Shown here in pieces: positions 44,694-54,021 of a DNA stretch of 64,000 nt. The translations under genes were made by a program, and so were the position numbers. The stretch's first letter is position 1. Every line of letters starts with the position of its first letter. The stretch covers positions 124,001 through 188,000 of the forward strand of contig NZ_BAOS01000003.1 of NCBI RefSeq assembly GCF_002443295.1. Direction: 5' to 3'. Below the pieces are notes generated by a model. The model saw only the letters and a list, made by a program, of their open reading frames with translations. It made no database searches and was not told the origin of the DNA. This DNA is from Candidatus Scalindua japonica. GTDB lineage: Bacteria; Planctomycetota; Brocadiia; Brocadiales; Scalinduaceae.

Positions 44694-46091
44694 CTACCTT
44701 TTCATATTCATACTCATTAAGAATTCCGCATTTGTCTGTGTTTTAGATAGTTTGCTTGAAAGTAATTCTAACACTTCTGCAGGATTCATTTCATTAAGTA
44801 CTCTTCGCAGTACCCACACTCTTTTTAATTCCTCGGGATCAAGTATTAATTCTTCCTTTCTTGTTCCAGACCTGTTTATATCAATTGCGGGGAACAGCCT
44901 CTTCTCTGCCAATCTTCTGTCTAAATGCAATTCCATGTTACCTGTGCCTTTGAACTCTTCGAAGATAACCTCATCCATTCTGCTGCCTGTATCGATAAGA
45001 GCAGTGGCAATTATAGTCAAGCTTCCACCTTCTTCAATATTTCTTGCAGCACCAAAAAATCTTTTTGGCTTCTGAAGTGCATTGGCATCAACACCACCTG
45101 ACAGTATTTTTCCGCTATGTGGTATTTCAGTGTTATATGCTCTTGCCAGACGAGTGATAGAGTCTAGTAATATCACAACATCTTTTTTGAACTCTACCAT
45201 GCGCTTGGCTTTTTCTATTACCATTTCTGCAACCTGTACATGCCGACTTGCCGGTTCATCAAAAGTAGAACCTATTACCTCTGCGTCGACAGCCCTGTCC
45301 ATCTCTGTTACCTCTTCAGGACGTTCATCTATCAATAGTATTATCAAGTAAACTTCCGGGTGGTTTTTTGTTATACTGTTTGCGATTTCCTTAATAAGGA
45401 CAGTTTTTCCTGTGCGGGGCGGGGCGACAATCAAACCACGCTGTCCTTTGCCTATTGGTGTTACCAGGTCCATTATTCTCATCTCTGTCTCATTTTTATT
45501 TGCTTCCAACAAGAGACGTTCGTCAGGATGGAGTGGTGTTAAGTCATCAAAAACACACATTTCATTTAAGAGGTCAGGGTTTTCATAGTTTATAGCTTCT
45601 ACTCTGAGGAGGGCAAAATATCTTTCATTTTCTTTAGGAGGGCGTATTTGCCCTGAAACAGTGGCACCCGTTCTTATCCCAAACCGTCTTATTTGTGATG
45701 GAGATATATATATATCATCGGGACATGGTAAGTAATTGTAGTCCGGAGAGCGTAAAAAACCAAAACCTTCCGGTAGTACCTCAACTACTCCCTCTCCATA
45801 CATAAGGCCATTCTGGTTTACTCGTTCCTTAAGTATTTTAAATATTAATTCCTGCTTTTTAAGGCCGGAATACTCCTTTATGCCTTCTTTTTTCGCAGTA
45901 TCCTGAAGCGATTTTATTGTCATTTTTTGTAATGAGGTGATATGCATATCACCTTTTTTTATTTCTTCATATTTTTCATTTGTATTTTTATCTACGACGG
46001 GTGTGCTGGCTTTCTTAACTGCCTTGGTCGCTTTCGTAGTCTTTGTTGTTTTTGTTGAAGCTGTCTTAGTCGAAACCATGTTATTCTCCAA
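44694..46091 (-). CDS. rho: Transcription termination factor Rho
   Basis: Hexameric RNA-dependent ATPase (465 aa). An N-terminal low-complexity extension rich in Thr, Lys and Ala (about residues 5-30) precedes the N-terminal helical domain, the cold-shock-like RNA-binding domain ([20 protein letters not shown]), Walker [11 protein letters not shown], Walker [17 protein letters not shown], and the R-loop/Q-loop region ([20 protein letters not shown]). First strand-mates upstream are coaE and the exonuclease, with one-base spacing, so it is the last gene of a three-gene operon. Confidence 0.96.
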   Translation of the reverse strand: MENNMVSTKTASTKTTKTTKATKAVKKASTPVVDKNTNEKYEEIKKGDMHITSLQKMTIKSLQDTAKKEGIKEYSGLKKQELIFKILKERVNQNGLMYGEGVVEVLPEGFGFLRSPDYNYLPCPDDIYISPSQIRRFGIRTGATVSGQIRPPKENERYFALLRVEAINYENPDLLNEMCVFDDLTPLHPDERLLLEANKNETEMRIMDLVTPIGKGQRGLIVAPPRTGKTVLIKEIANSITKNHPEVYLIILLIDERPEEVTEMDRAVDAEVIGSTFDEPASRHVQVAEMVIEKAKRMVEFKKDVVILLDSITRLARAYNTEIPHSGKILSGGVDANALQKPKRFFGAARNIEEGGSLTIIATALIDTGSRMDEVIFEEFKGTGNMELHLDRRLAEKRLFPAIDINRSGTRKEELILDPEELKRVWVLRRVLNEMNPAEVLELLSSKLSKTQTNAEFLMSMNMKR

Positions 46092-46092
46092 A

Positions 46093-46704
46093 TTACTTTT
46101 TTGTTATAAATTGACACCAGAAATCTTTAACTTGATTTAATGTATCCTCTTTTGAATTGTTATTATTTATGATAATATCCGCAAGTTCCCTTTTTTGGGG
46201 TATTAAGCCTTGGAACTTTTCTCTCTTTGCTATTTCATCTAATGGCCACTTACGGCTGTACCGGACTCTTGACTCACATCTGTTTTTCTCAGTATCTGCA
46301 AACAAAATTATGTCACAGATATCTATTAAGTTTGATTCAACTAATAGTGCGGCATCTAATACAATAGCCTCTGTTGCTGTTTCAATCTGAAGTTCGGCAA
46401 TTCTATTTTTAATTTTTTCTACTACCTTAGGATGTATTATTTTATTTAAAGCAGAGACCTCATCCTTGTCTGCAAATACGATTTCTGCTAACATGCGTCT
46501 TTCGATCTTGCCATCACTGTTCAGTATATGGTTTCCCCATCTTTTCGTGATCTTATCTGTAATGTCTCTGGTATTAATGAGATTATGGCAAATTTTGTCG
46601 GCATCAATAATATCAGCACCCAATGTGCCCAGCATTTCAGCGATTGTACTCTTTCCACTAGCTATACCACCAGTAATACCTATTACATTAACATGTCGCT
46701 TCAT
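46093..46704 (-). CDS. coaE: Dephospho-CoA kinase
   Basis: Last step of coenzyme A synthesis (203 aa). P-loop [39 protein letters not shown]. Starts directly after the exonuclease stop and is one base from rho. Confidence 0.95.
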   Translation of the reverse strand: MKRHVNVIGITGGIASGKSTIAEMLGTLGADIIDADKICHNLINTRDITDKITKRWGNHILNSDGKIERRMLAEIVFADKDEVSALNKIIHPKVVEKIKNRIAELQIETATEAIVLDAALLVESNLIDICDIILFADTEKNRCESRVRYSRKWPLDEIAKREKFQGLIPQKRELADIIINNNNSKEDTLNQVKDFWCQFITKK

Positions 46705-47655
46705 TCAGTTGCTATCATGATTATCAGCAAGAAAGGAGTTAAATCCATATGCAGTAAACAGTTCATTAAGTTTATTATTATTAAAATTTGTGAATCGGCA
46801 CGATTCGAGGCGGAAATCGATAGGGACTTCTGTATTAATAGTTGCCAGACGCATTGATAATCTCGCCAATTCAGCATATTTCAATAAGTTTTCCTGTTTT
46901 TTCTTGCCTTTTATCCTGTCAATATTTGATAATACGTTATCGAGTGACTTCCATTCTCTAATAAGATTTAAAGCTGTCTTAAGTCCGATACCGGGAATAC
47001 CGGGTATGTTGTCGCTTGAGTCTCCACTGAGAGCAAGAACATCAATAAAGTTTTTGGGCTCAATTCCCATTTCGTTTCGTATCTTATCGATATCCCTTAT
47101 CTCCTTCTTTCTGGGATTGAAAACCTTTATATGTTTGTCCACTAACTGGTCCATGTCTTTATCTGTTGTTATAATTGTGCATTCTATATTTTCCATAGAC
47201 ACTTTCTTTGAAATAGTTCCAATTATATCGTCTGCCTCAAAACCTTTTATCGCAAAAATTGGTATATTGTAAGCTCTTATTAAATCGAACATTAGAGGTA
47301 TCTGCGACGCCAGATCATCAGGTGTAGGTTTTCTATGCTCTTTATATTTTGCATATTCTAAATGCCTGAATGTAGGTCCTTTTGAATCAAAAGCGATTGC
47401 CATATAATATGGCTTGTCCTCTTTTACAATTTTACGTAACATCCTGGTAAATCCATACACCGCATTTATTGGTTGTCCAGAAGGAGTTGTTAAACCGATT
47501 ATTGCATAGTATGCCTGATATAGTTGAGAATGTCCGTCAATAATAAAGAAATTTTTCGACACTTTTGGATATATATTTATAATGGAATTGTCTGTCGGTT
47601 CTAATACATTTTCACGTTTTAGGCAATAAGCAAGTGTTAGAGAGGTCTTTTGCAA
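46705..47655 (-). CDS. Stand-alone 5'-3' exonuclease (Pol I N-terminal domain-like)
   Basis: 316 aa, equal to the 5'-3' exonuclease domain of DNA polymerase I without 3'-5' exonuclease or polymerase domains. Metal-binding acidic residues are visible in FFIIDGHSQLYQAYYA, AIAFDSKGPTFRHLEYAKYKEHR, GFEADDIIGT, TTDKDMDQLV, and the helix-hairpin-helix with SGDSSDNIPGIPGIGLKTA. It should remove RNA primers and flaps. The ATG at 47655 gives an extra N-terminus of about 30 residues before the conserved core; an internal start is possible. Upstream of coaE, where a full polA is common in other bacteria. Confidence 0.88.
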   Translation of the reverse strand: MQKTSLTLAYCLKRENVLEPTDNSIINIYPKVSKNFFIIDGHSQLYQAYYAIIGLTTPSGQPINAVYGFTRMLRKIVKEDKPYYMAIAFDSKGPTFRHLEYAKYKEHRKPTPDDLASQIPLMFDLIRAYNIPIFAIKGFEADDIIGTISKKVSMENIECTIITTDKDMDQLVDKHIKVFNPRKKEIRDIDKIRNEMGIEPKNFIDVLALSGDSSDNIPGIPGIGLKTALNLIREWKSLDNVLSNIDRIKGKKKQENLLKYAELARLSMRLATINTEVPIDFRLESCRFTNFNNNKLNELFTAYGFNSFLADNHDSN

Positions 47656-48401
47656 GAAAAGGTTTCAGGTGATCTTTGTATATACTTTCAATAAATTTTT
47701 GTTAAATATGCAGAATTTTACTGATTATTTAAGTTTCCGGAGTTCACTGCGAATTTGAATGTTACAACAAGTATAATTGAAACCCAGGAGCTTGCTATTT
47801 CATTTCACAAGTGTGGCGCCAAGAAATGTTGAATACCTAACTAGATGGAAAATAGAGGTAATTCATGAATATTAGTTGTGTTTATCGTATTTGTCAAGCA
47901 CTTTTTTTAATTTTCTCATAATAAGAGTTTCTGTTTTATCTCTAAATACAGTTATATGTTGTGAGTATTCATGTAAAAAACGGTGATAGATAATAGAGTT
48001 ATAAATAATTAAAGTTTGTCTCTGTTCTTCTTATAATTATTTATGTAGCTTCTATTATGAACTAAATATGAACTGAAAAAAGTGATATTAAGAGCAAGAA
48101 ATAACAGGCTCCGCTATTGCCGTGAGAAGAGTTTTTTCGTCAACCCTTTTTCAAGGTGGGCACTCTTTGTTAACCAATCTCCACGTTAAGCAAAGATTAA
48201 AGTCAGCAAAATAAAGCTCCCGATAGGACGTTTGTAGGTTTAAAAAAATTTCCTTCTAGCACGAACATAGCAGAGCCGCTTTCACACGACTTATATCAAA
48301 TGTGATAATTTAATTCAAGCATATTCTTGACGCTTAATATGTAAGTCTTTGATATAGTTTCTCTTGACAGAGTTATTTGGTGGAAGTAGTATTGTGATGC
48401 T
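47656..48401. other. Divergent gap with an inverted repeat and promoter-like boxes
   Basis: About 745 bases with no supported gene. GGCTCCGCTAT (48107-48117) and ATAGCAGAGCC (48267-48277) are inverted copies with one mismatch, about 150 bases apart. TTGACG-17-TGATAT (48327-48355) and TTGACA-17-TAGTAT (48364-48392) are possible promoters for the gene at 48402; the second would leave almost no leader. Confidence 0.5.
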
Positions 48402-49424
48402 ATGAAATTAGGTGCGAGTTATTTTGGAAACAGGACATTAAAGCATGTCGAAAAAGATATGGAGAAAATGATACAGGATGGGTGTAATCTTGTTATTCAT
48501 ACAATGAGTGAACACGATATCACTTATCATGCTGAAACCATGATTGATATTGTTCGGATGAGTAAAAATGTCGGGCTGGAGGTGTTCATGGACCCATGGG
48601 GGATTGGTAGGGTTTTTGGCGGTGAATCATTTTCAGCATTTGTAAAACTATTTCCGGAAGCAAGGCAGAAGTTGAGTTTTACGGAAGGTGACATTAATGT
48701 AAACAAGGCATGCATTAATTCAAGAACATTTAGAGATAAGATGTCTCAATGGATTGATCTTGCGGCAAGCACTGGCGCAGATGGTGTATTCTGGGATGAA
48801 CCGCATCTCTTTTATGGAGAGTTTACTGAGTTGTTTGGTAAAACAAGAAAAATCTGGGGATGTACATGCCTCACATGTAAAGATATTTATAAGAACAGTT
48901 TCGGTTATGAAATGCCCCGGGAGTTTACGAATGATGTAATGGAATTCAGACAGGAAACCATATTAAATTTTTTAGAGTTTTTATCAGACCACTCTTCAAG
49001 TAAAGGACTTAAAAATGCAGTTTGTCTCTTTCCATTCAGTGAACCTAAATATGGTATATATGAGTGGGAGAAAATAGTTAAACTGAAGAATATAGATATA
49101 TTTGGGAGTGATCCATACTGGATTTCATATAATAAACCCGTTGGTGAGTTTGTGGAGAAGGTGTCCAGAGAAGTCGTGCGTTTATGCGAAAAGTACCATA
49201 AGGAACCTCAAATTTGGATACAGGGATACAGAGTTCCTCTAGGGCAGGAAGAAGAGGTTTCTACCGCTATTAAAGCGGCTTTCAATTCAGGTGTAAGAAA
49301 TATCGCGACATGGTGCTTTGAGGGAGGGGCATGTATGTCATATGTTGCATCTGACCGACCTGAAATGGTTTGGGGTAATATCAGCAAAGAATATAAGGCA
49401 TTACGCAAAGTGCCTGAAGTTTGA
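48402..49424 (+). CDS. TIM-barrel protein of unknown function, glycosidase-like
   Basis: A 340-residue soluble protein whose alternating pattern fits a TIM barrel of glycoside-hydrolase type. Strand ends carry acidic or aromatic residues as in such enzymes: LVIHTMSEHD, VFMDPWGIGRVFGG, DGVFWDEPHLFYGEF, IDIFGSDPYWISYN, IWIQGYRVP, IATWCFEGGACMSY. The Asp/Glu in FWDEPH is a candidate catalytic acid. A CTCLTC segment (about residues 151-156) may bind metal. No signal peptide. I do not recognise the family. It precedes bioB and a PfkB-type sugar kinase in the same direction, so a role in sugar metabolism is conceivable but unproven. Confidence 0.65.
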   Translation: MKLGASYFGNRTLKHVEKDMEKMIQDGCNLVIHTMSEHDITYHAETMIDIVRMSKNVGLEVFMDPWGIGRVFGGESFSAFVKLFPEARQKLSFTEGDINVNKACINSRTFRDKMSQWIDLAASTGADGVFWDEPHLFYGEFTELFGKTRKIWGCTCLTCKDIYKNSFGYEMPREFTNDVMEFRQETILNFLEFLSDHSSSKGLKNAVCLFPFSEPKYGIYEWEKIVKLKNIDIFGSDPYWISYNKPVGEFVEKVSREVVRLCEKYHKEPQIWIQGYRVPLGQEEEVSTAIKAAFNSGVRNIATWCFEGGACMSYVASDRPEMVWGNISKEYKALRKVPEV

Positions 49425-49499
49425 AGTGCTGAAATGGTTAAAGTTAAGAAGCTCTTCTGCTTTATAGCTTTGGCTTTTTTAAAATATTAAGATACAACT

Positions 49500-50498
49500 A
49501 TGAATACAAAAATAGAAAAAATCGCAAAGGGTATATTACAAGGAAAAGAGATAACATATGAAAAAGCTTCTTATTTGTTTGAGTTAAGAGGGCTTGATAC
49601 TTATGACTTATTGTATTGGGCAAATCGTATACGCTATAGTTCATTTAAAAATGTTGTCAGTTTATGCTCGATAATTAGCGCAAGGCAGGGAAGTTGTTCG
49701 GAAGACTGCAGGTTTTGCTCTCAATCCAGTCGATACAAGACGGATATATCAAGTTTTCCATTAATTGAAAAAGAAAAAATCGCGGAGGCTGTAGAAAAAG
49801 GAAAGGAGTATAAATCGGATTGCGTAGGTGTGGTGACTAGTGGATACAGCTTGCAGGCGAGTGACAATTTTAACAAAATATGTGATGAAGCGTCTGCATT
49901 GGCTAAAAAAGATGGTCCACCTGTTCACACTTCAATAGGTATGATTACGAATGAAATGGCGGAGAAACTGGTCTCAAGTGGTGTAGAGATGATTAATCAT
50001 AACCTGGAAACATCTGAGGACTACTATTCAAACATATGTACAACACATACCTATAATGATAGAGTAGAGACAATTAAGATTGCAAAGCGTGCTGGCTTGA
50101 AGATTTGCAGTGGCGGTATTTTCGGGGTCGGGGAGAGTGTTGCGGATAGATTAAACCTGGCTTTCAAACTGAAGGAGCTTGATGTCGATGCAATACCCAT
50201 GAATTTTCTCAGTCCTGTTAAAGGCACGCCTTTGTCTGCGGAAAACTCATTGGAGCCTATGGATATATTGAAAATAATAGCCGTATATCGTTTCGTATTT
50301 CCGGATAAAGAAATTAAGGTTGCAGGGGGAAGAGAAGAAAATCTCCGTGATGTACAGAGTTGGATGTTTTATGCGGGAGCAAATAGCACGATGATTGGCG
50401 ATTATCTTACTACAAGGGGGAAACTGCCGGAGGACGATTTGCAGATGATAAGAGATTTGGGGATGAATTATAAAATGGGAGAGATGCAAAACCATTGA
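49500..50498 (+). CDS. bioB: Biotin synthase
   Basis: Radical SAM enzyme inserting sulfur into dethiobiotin (332 aa). SAM cluster CSEDCRFC within QGSCSEDCRFCSQSSRY; further conserved segments GVVTSGYSL, INHNLETSEDYY, CSGGIFGVGES, PMNFLSPVKGTPL and the C-terminal AGGREENLRD with the Arg near the second cluster. No other bio genes are adjacent. The stop overlaps the TTG start of the kinase gene. Confidence 0.93.
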   Translation: MNTKIEKIAKGILQGKEITYEKASYLFELRGLDTYDLLYWANRIRYSSFKNVVSLCSIISARQGSCSEDCRFCSQSSRYKTDISSFPLIEKEKIAEAVEKGKEYKSDCVGVVTSGYSLQASDNFNKICDEASALAKKDGPPVHTSIGMITNEMAEKLVSSGVEMINHNLETSEDYYSNICTTHTYNDRVETIKIAKRAGLKICSGGIFGVGESVADRLNLAFKLKELDVDAIPMNFLSPVKGTPLSAENSLEPMDILKIIAVYRFVFPDKEIKVAGGREENLRDVQSWMFYAGANSTMIGDYLTTRGKLPEDDLQMIRDLGMNYKMGEMQNH

Positions 50499-51430
50499 AT
50501 TACGATGTTGTTGGATTAGGGCAATGCTGTATTGATTATCTAGGGGTTGTAGAACAATATCCAGGTATTAATGAGAAGGAAGAGGTAAATGATCTCACTG
50601 TTCAGGGCGGGGGGCCGGTAGCAACTGCAATGGTTACGTTGTCCAGGCTTGGAGCTTCTACTACTTTTATTGGAAAGATATCTGATGACTATTTTGGTAG
50701 CTTGATTAAAGACAGCTTAACAAGCGAATTTGTCAATATTGATCACATTATTGTAGAGAAAGACAAAAGATCTCAATTTGCTTTTATCGTAATAGAAAAG
50801 GAGACAGGCAAAAGGACTGTTTTGTGGTCCAGGGCGACGGTAACACCTTTAAGGTTAGAAGAGATAAACAGAGGTGTGATCAATACCGCAAAAGTATTAC
50901 TTCTGGATGGACTTATGAAAGAAAGTTCAATGGCTGCCGCTGAATATGCAAGGGAAGCAGGGGTAACAATTGTTGTTGATGCTGGTAGTATGAGAGAAGG
51001 AACATTAGCGCTTGTAAACTTGTCCGATTACTTTATCGCATCAGAAGATTTTGCAAGACAATTTTCCCATGATAATGATCCAAAAGTTGCCGCAATGGAG
51101 TTAATAGGACTTGGTGCAAAAATAGTAATAGTGACACTTGGCGAAAAAGGAAGTATTTCTGTCACTTCAGAAGAGTGTTTTTATCAACCGGCATTCAATG
51201 TAAGGGCTGTCGATACGACCGGATGTGGAGATGTGTTCCATGGTGCTTTTATTTTTGGGTTACTGCAAAAGTGGGATTTAAACGAAACAATAAGATTTGC
51301 CTCTGCCACTGCCGCTCTTAAATGCAGTGAGATTGGAGGTAGAACTGCTATTCCTGACCTCAGGGAAGTGGAGGTATTTCTGGAGAATGACAACGATAAT
51401 TGGCCAACAAGTTTGGAAAATGTTTCTTGA
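50495..51430 (+). CDS. PfkB-family carbohydrate kinase
   Basis: Ribokinase-like sugar kinase (311 aa) from TTG 50495, which overlaps the bioB stop. N-terminal VVGLGQCCIDYLGVVEQYPG, substrate loop GGGPVATAMVTLSRLGA, and C-terminal DTTGCGDVFHGAFIFGL with the catalytic Asp and anion hole (GCGD instead of GAGD). The sugar cannot be told; ribose, fructose phosphate or adenosine kinases share this fold. Confidence 0.85.
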   Translation: MNYDVVGLGQCCIDYLGVVEQYPGINEKEEVNDLTVQGGGPVATAMVTLSRLGASTTFIGKISDDYFGSLIKDSLTSEFVNIDHIIVEKDKRSQFAFIVIEKETGKRTVLWSRATVTPLRLEEINRGVINTAKVLLLDGLMKESSMAAAEYAREAGVTIVVDAGSMREGTLALVNLSDYFIASEDFARQFSHDNDPKVAAMELIGLGAKIVIVTLGEKGSISVTSEECFYQPAFNVRAVDTTGCGDVFHGAFIFGLLQKWDLNETIRFASATAALKCSEIGGRTAIPDLREVEVFLENDNDNWPTSLENVS

Positions 51431-51518
51431 TTCTCTTCTTGAGAAGGAGGGGAAAGCGGTGGTCATGAATCTATAAGTTTTTATCAGCTTTCTGGATAAT
51501 TACTGATAATATTCCTTA

Positions 51519-52640
51519 ATGATAAGATTAATGTCTGAGAACTCAAAAAAACAATCCGCAGTATTATCAAAGAAGTACTCTTTGCAAAAACATATATCAA
51601 CTCTTTTGGGTTTAGCAATAGCGCTGACCTACTTACTCTTCATGGTTTTTTTCGGATCAAAAGTCTTAAAACATCTCATTTCGTTAATAACAGTGAATGA
51701 ATATCTATTAATAGCTCTATATATATCAGTATTTATTATCATCATTGATATTGTAACTGTTCCTTTAAGTTTCTATGGGGGTTTTGTTCTTGAACATATG
51801 TATAAATTATCAAATCAGAAAATTTCAGGATGGTTCAAGGATGAGTTAAAAAAGTTTTTGATATCACTGCCACTTATTATAGTTATGGTTGAGATAATGT
51901 ATATATTTCTCAGGAATTTTCCGGATACGTGGTGGATTTATATTACCATGATCTGGATTTTTTTCTCATTGATTATGGCTAAACTTGCTCCTGTTCTTAT
52001 CTTTCCACTATTCTATAAAAGTGTGCCTTTAGATAATAAAGAAGTTAAAGAAGGATTGCAGTCACTTGCAGAAGGTACCGGTATTAATATTGAGGGAGTT
52101 TATAAAATCAATTTGAGTAAAGATACAAAGAAGGCTAATGCTGCCCTTGCCGGTATGGGAAGTACCAGAAGGGTGCTTCTGGGAGATACACTGTTAGATT
52201 CATATTCACCTGCTGAAATAAAATCAGTGTTTGCTCACGAGTTAGGTCATCACATATACCATCACATATGGAAAATGTTAGCCATTGGTACTATATCAGG
52301 CTGCTTGGGGTTTGCGTTTTGTCACTTAGTGCTGTCAAAAGTGATAATAGTTTTGGGGTATCAGAATATACACGATATCGCTGCGTTTCCAATCGTCTGT
52401 ATGTCCCTGGCAGTTTCTGCCTTTCTGTTTTTACCAATTCAAAATGCTTTCAGCCGGAGGTTTGAAAGGGCGTGTGACAGATATGCGATTGAGCAAACCA
52501 ATGACCCGGAAGCATTCATTTCCGCTATGGATAAACTGGCAGAACAGAATCTGGCAGACAGAAGCCCAAACAGGTTTGTAGAATTATTGTTTTACAGCCA
52601 TCCGCCAATATCAAAACGCATTGAGATGGCAAAAAGATGA
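51519..52640 (+). CDS. Ste24/CAAX-protease-like M48 metalloprotease
   Basis: Membrane zinc protease (373 aa) of peptidase family M48A. Several hydrophobic helices in the first about 170 residues, the zinc motif HELGHHIYHH (H240, E241, H244) and a distal acidic ligand region RRFERACDRYAIEQ. NAALAGMGSTRRVLLGDTLL is the conserved segment before HExxH in Ste24 homologues. Probable role: quality control of membrane proteins, since CAAX processing is not expected here. Starts at ATG 51519 or 51531. Confidence 0.9.
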   Translation: MIRLMSENSKKQSAVLSKKYSLQKHISTLLGLAIALTYLLFMVFFGSKVLKHLISLITVNEYLLIALYISVFIIIIDIVTVPLSFYGGFVLEHMYKLSNQKISGWFKDELKKFLISLPLIIVMVEIMYIFLRNFPDTWWIYITMIWIFFSLIMAKLAPVLIFPLFYKSVPLDNKEVKEGLQSLAEGTGINIEGVYKINLSKDTKKANAALAGMGSTRRVLLGDTLLDSYSPAEIKSVFAHELGHHIYHHIWKMLAIGTISGCLGFAFCHLVLSKVIIVLGYQNIHDIAAFPIVCMSLAVSAFLFLPIQNAFSRRFERACDRYAIEQTNDPEAFISAMDKLAEQNLADRSPNRFVELLFYSHPPISKRIEMAKR

Positions 52641-52883
52641 GTTTTGCAATAGATGACGAAGAGGATATATGTAACATTCTGGATCAGTTTTCACTAAAGA
52701 TGGTCACACGGTTAAGAGTATTACAAGTAGTACTAAGGCCATCAAATTAATACAGAGTGAAGGAATAATCGGAAAGTTCATGATAAAAGTAATAGAGAGC
52801 TGAATGTAGATTTTGTTGTTAAAAAACCTTTTGATTTAAAAAAATTATCATGGCATATACATAAGTTGTTCGGTAATGCATGA
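52637..52883 (+). pseudogene. Broken response-regulator receiver gene
   Basis: Fragments of one receiver in different frames. ATG 52637 reads MSFAIDDEEDICNILDQF then runs out after 37 codons. The next frame reads KDGHTVKSITSSTKAIKLIQSEG, as in the second strand-helix unit of CheY-like proteins. A third piece reads LNVDFVVKKPFDLKKLSWHIHKLFGNA up to TGA 52881-52883, the strand-5 Lys and final helix. The acceptor-Asp strand is missing. At least two frameshifts and a deletion have occurred. The ATG overlaps the preceding protease stop, so it was once coupled. Confidence 0.8.
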
Positions 52884-52898
52884 TTAAGGAGCTAAGCT

Positions 52899-53276
52899 AT
52901 GTCAAAGAAAAAGATTCTGGCGGTTGACGACGAGCCAAACCTGACCCATTCACTCAGAAGAACACTTACGGCAACAGGGAAATATGAAGTAAGGGAAGAA
53001 AACTCGGGGGCATGTGCGTATAAATCCGCTCTGGAATTTCAACCGGACATAATCATACTTGATGTAATGATGCCTGGTATTGGTGGAGGTGCGATTGCTG
53101 AAAAGATCCAGGATAATGATAATTTAAAACATATTCCTATAGTGTTTTTAACCGGTATATTAGAACAACAAGAAGTGGAATCTACCGGCAGCAATATTAG
53201 TTGTCACACGTTTTTGGCTAAGCCAGTTAACCCTGATGATCTGATCACATGTATTGAGAAAAAGTTGGGTAAATAG
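52899..53276 (+). CDS. Single-domain response regulator
   Basis: CheY-like receiver of 125 aa without output domain. Acidic pair DDE (ILAVDDEPN), acceptor Asp in IIILDVMMPG, Thr in VFLTG, Lys in FLAKPV. All phosphorylation residues are intact. Sixteen bases after the broken receiver, which looks like its degenerate neighbour copy. Confidence 0.9.
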   Translation: MSKKKILAVDDEPNLTHSLRRTLTATGKYEVREENSGACAYKSALEFQPDIIILDVMMPGIGGGAIAEKIQDNDNLKHIPIVFLTGILEQQEVESTGSNISCHTFLAKPVNPDDLITCIEKKLGK

Positions 53277-54021
53277 TTTTAAAAGCCATTGTTTCAATAA
53301 TCAACATAGTGTTTAAAAAGCTAACATAATTATGGAAGTCAAAAAAATACTGTAAGTTGAGACTGTTTTCAGAGAAATCAGACATTAGTTTTTGTATGCA
53401 TGAGTAATAAGACCCTAAGGTGCGAGTAGAAAAAATATAAAAACTGTAGAATTTGTTGACAGGGTTTTTCGTTGAAATTACCGGCAATTGTTGTGCTTAG
53501 ATAGTGCGCGTATTCGCTCTGGACAGAGCGTTAGTTTGGCTCGCCAAACGGGATGTTATGTAAAATGGCAAATCTTCACATATGATTTTGCACAGTTGTG
53601 TATGATGCATTTGACGGGTAAAAATCTTCAATTAAAATCATGTGGTATAGTAGCTAAGTTGAATGAAAGCATTTGCCCTGTATGCAATTGCTTTCTCGTT
53701 GAAAGCAGTTAGAACTTATATATATTCATATAGAACTCTCTTAACACATAGTCTTACGTTGTATTTTGAGCTTGATTTTCTATTGTTTTAGACGTACTGT
53801 ATTACTTCAAAGATTATATAAACCTTTAATATGGAACTTTAGAGAAAACAATGTTCTTACAAAAAATTACAGGTCTGAGTTTTGCTCACTCACAACATTA
53901 TCTTTCAGAGGAGGGTTTTTTGAACCTATCCGCATGACTATTTTTGTTTGGCCAGGCTCTTTCATCGGTTGAGAAATAATAAAAAACCATTTCCATAAAA
54001 TTGATACTGGAGCAAACCTGA
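53277..54021. other. Gap before the CheB-CheR fusion; twin hairpins
   Basis: About 745 bases. Two adjacent perfect 6-bp hairpins, CGCTCT-GGAC-AGAGCG (53515-53530) and GTTTGG-CTCG-CCAAAC (53534-53549), are the only structure I see. Frames at 53488-53712 and 53766-53972 have no family resemblance or ribosome-binding site. A promoter for the fusion gene is expected but not clear. Confidence 0.45.

Noticed and set aside
53515-53575. Integron attC site
   Set aside because: The GTTRRRY/RYYYAAC core pairs are not met and no integrase or cassette array is visible.
53488-53972. Two short frames (74 and 68 codons) before the CheB-CheR fusion
   Set aside because: No ribosome-binding sites or motifs; the translation looks random and crosses the twin hairpins.
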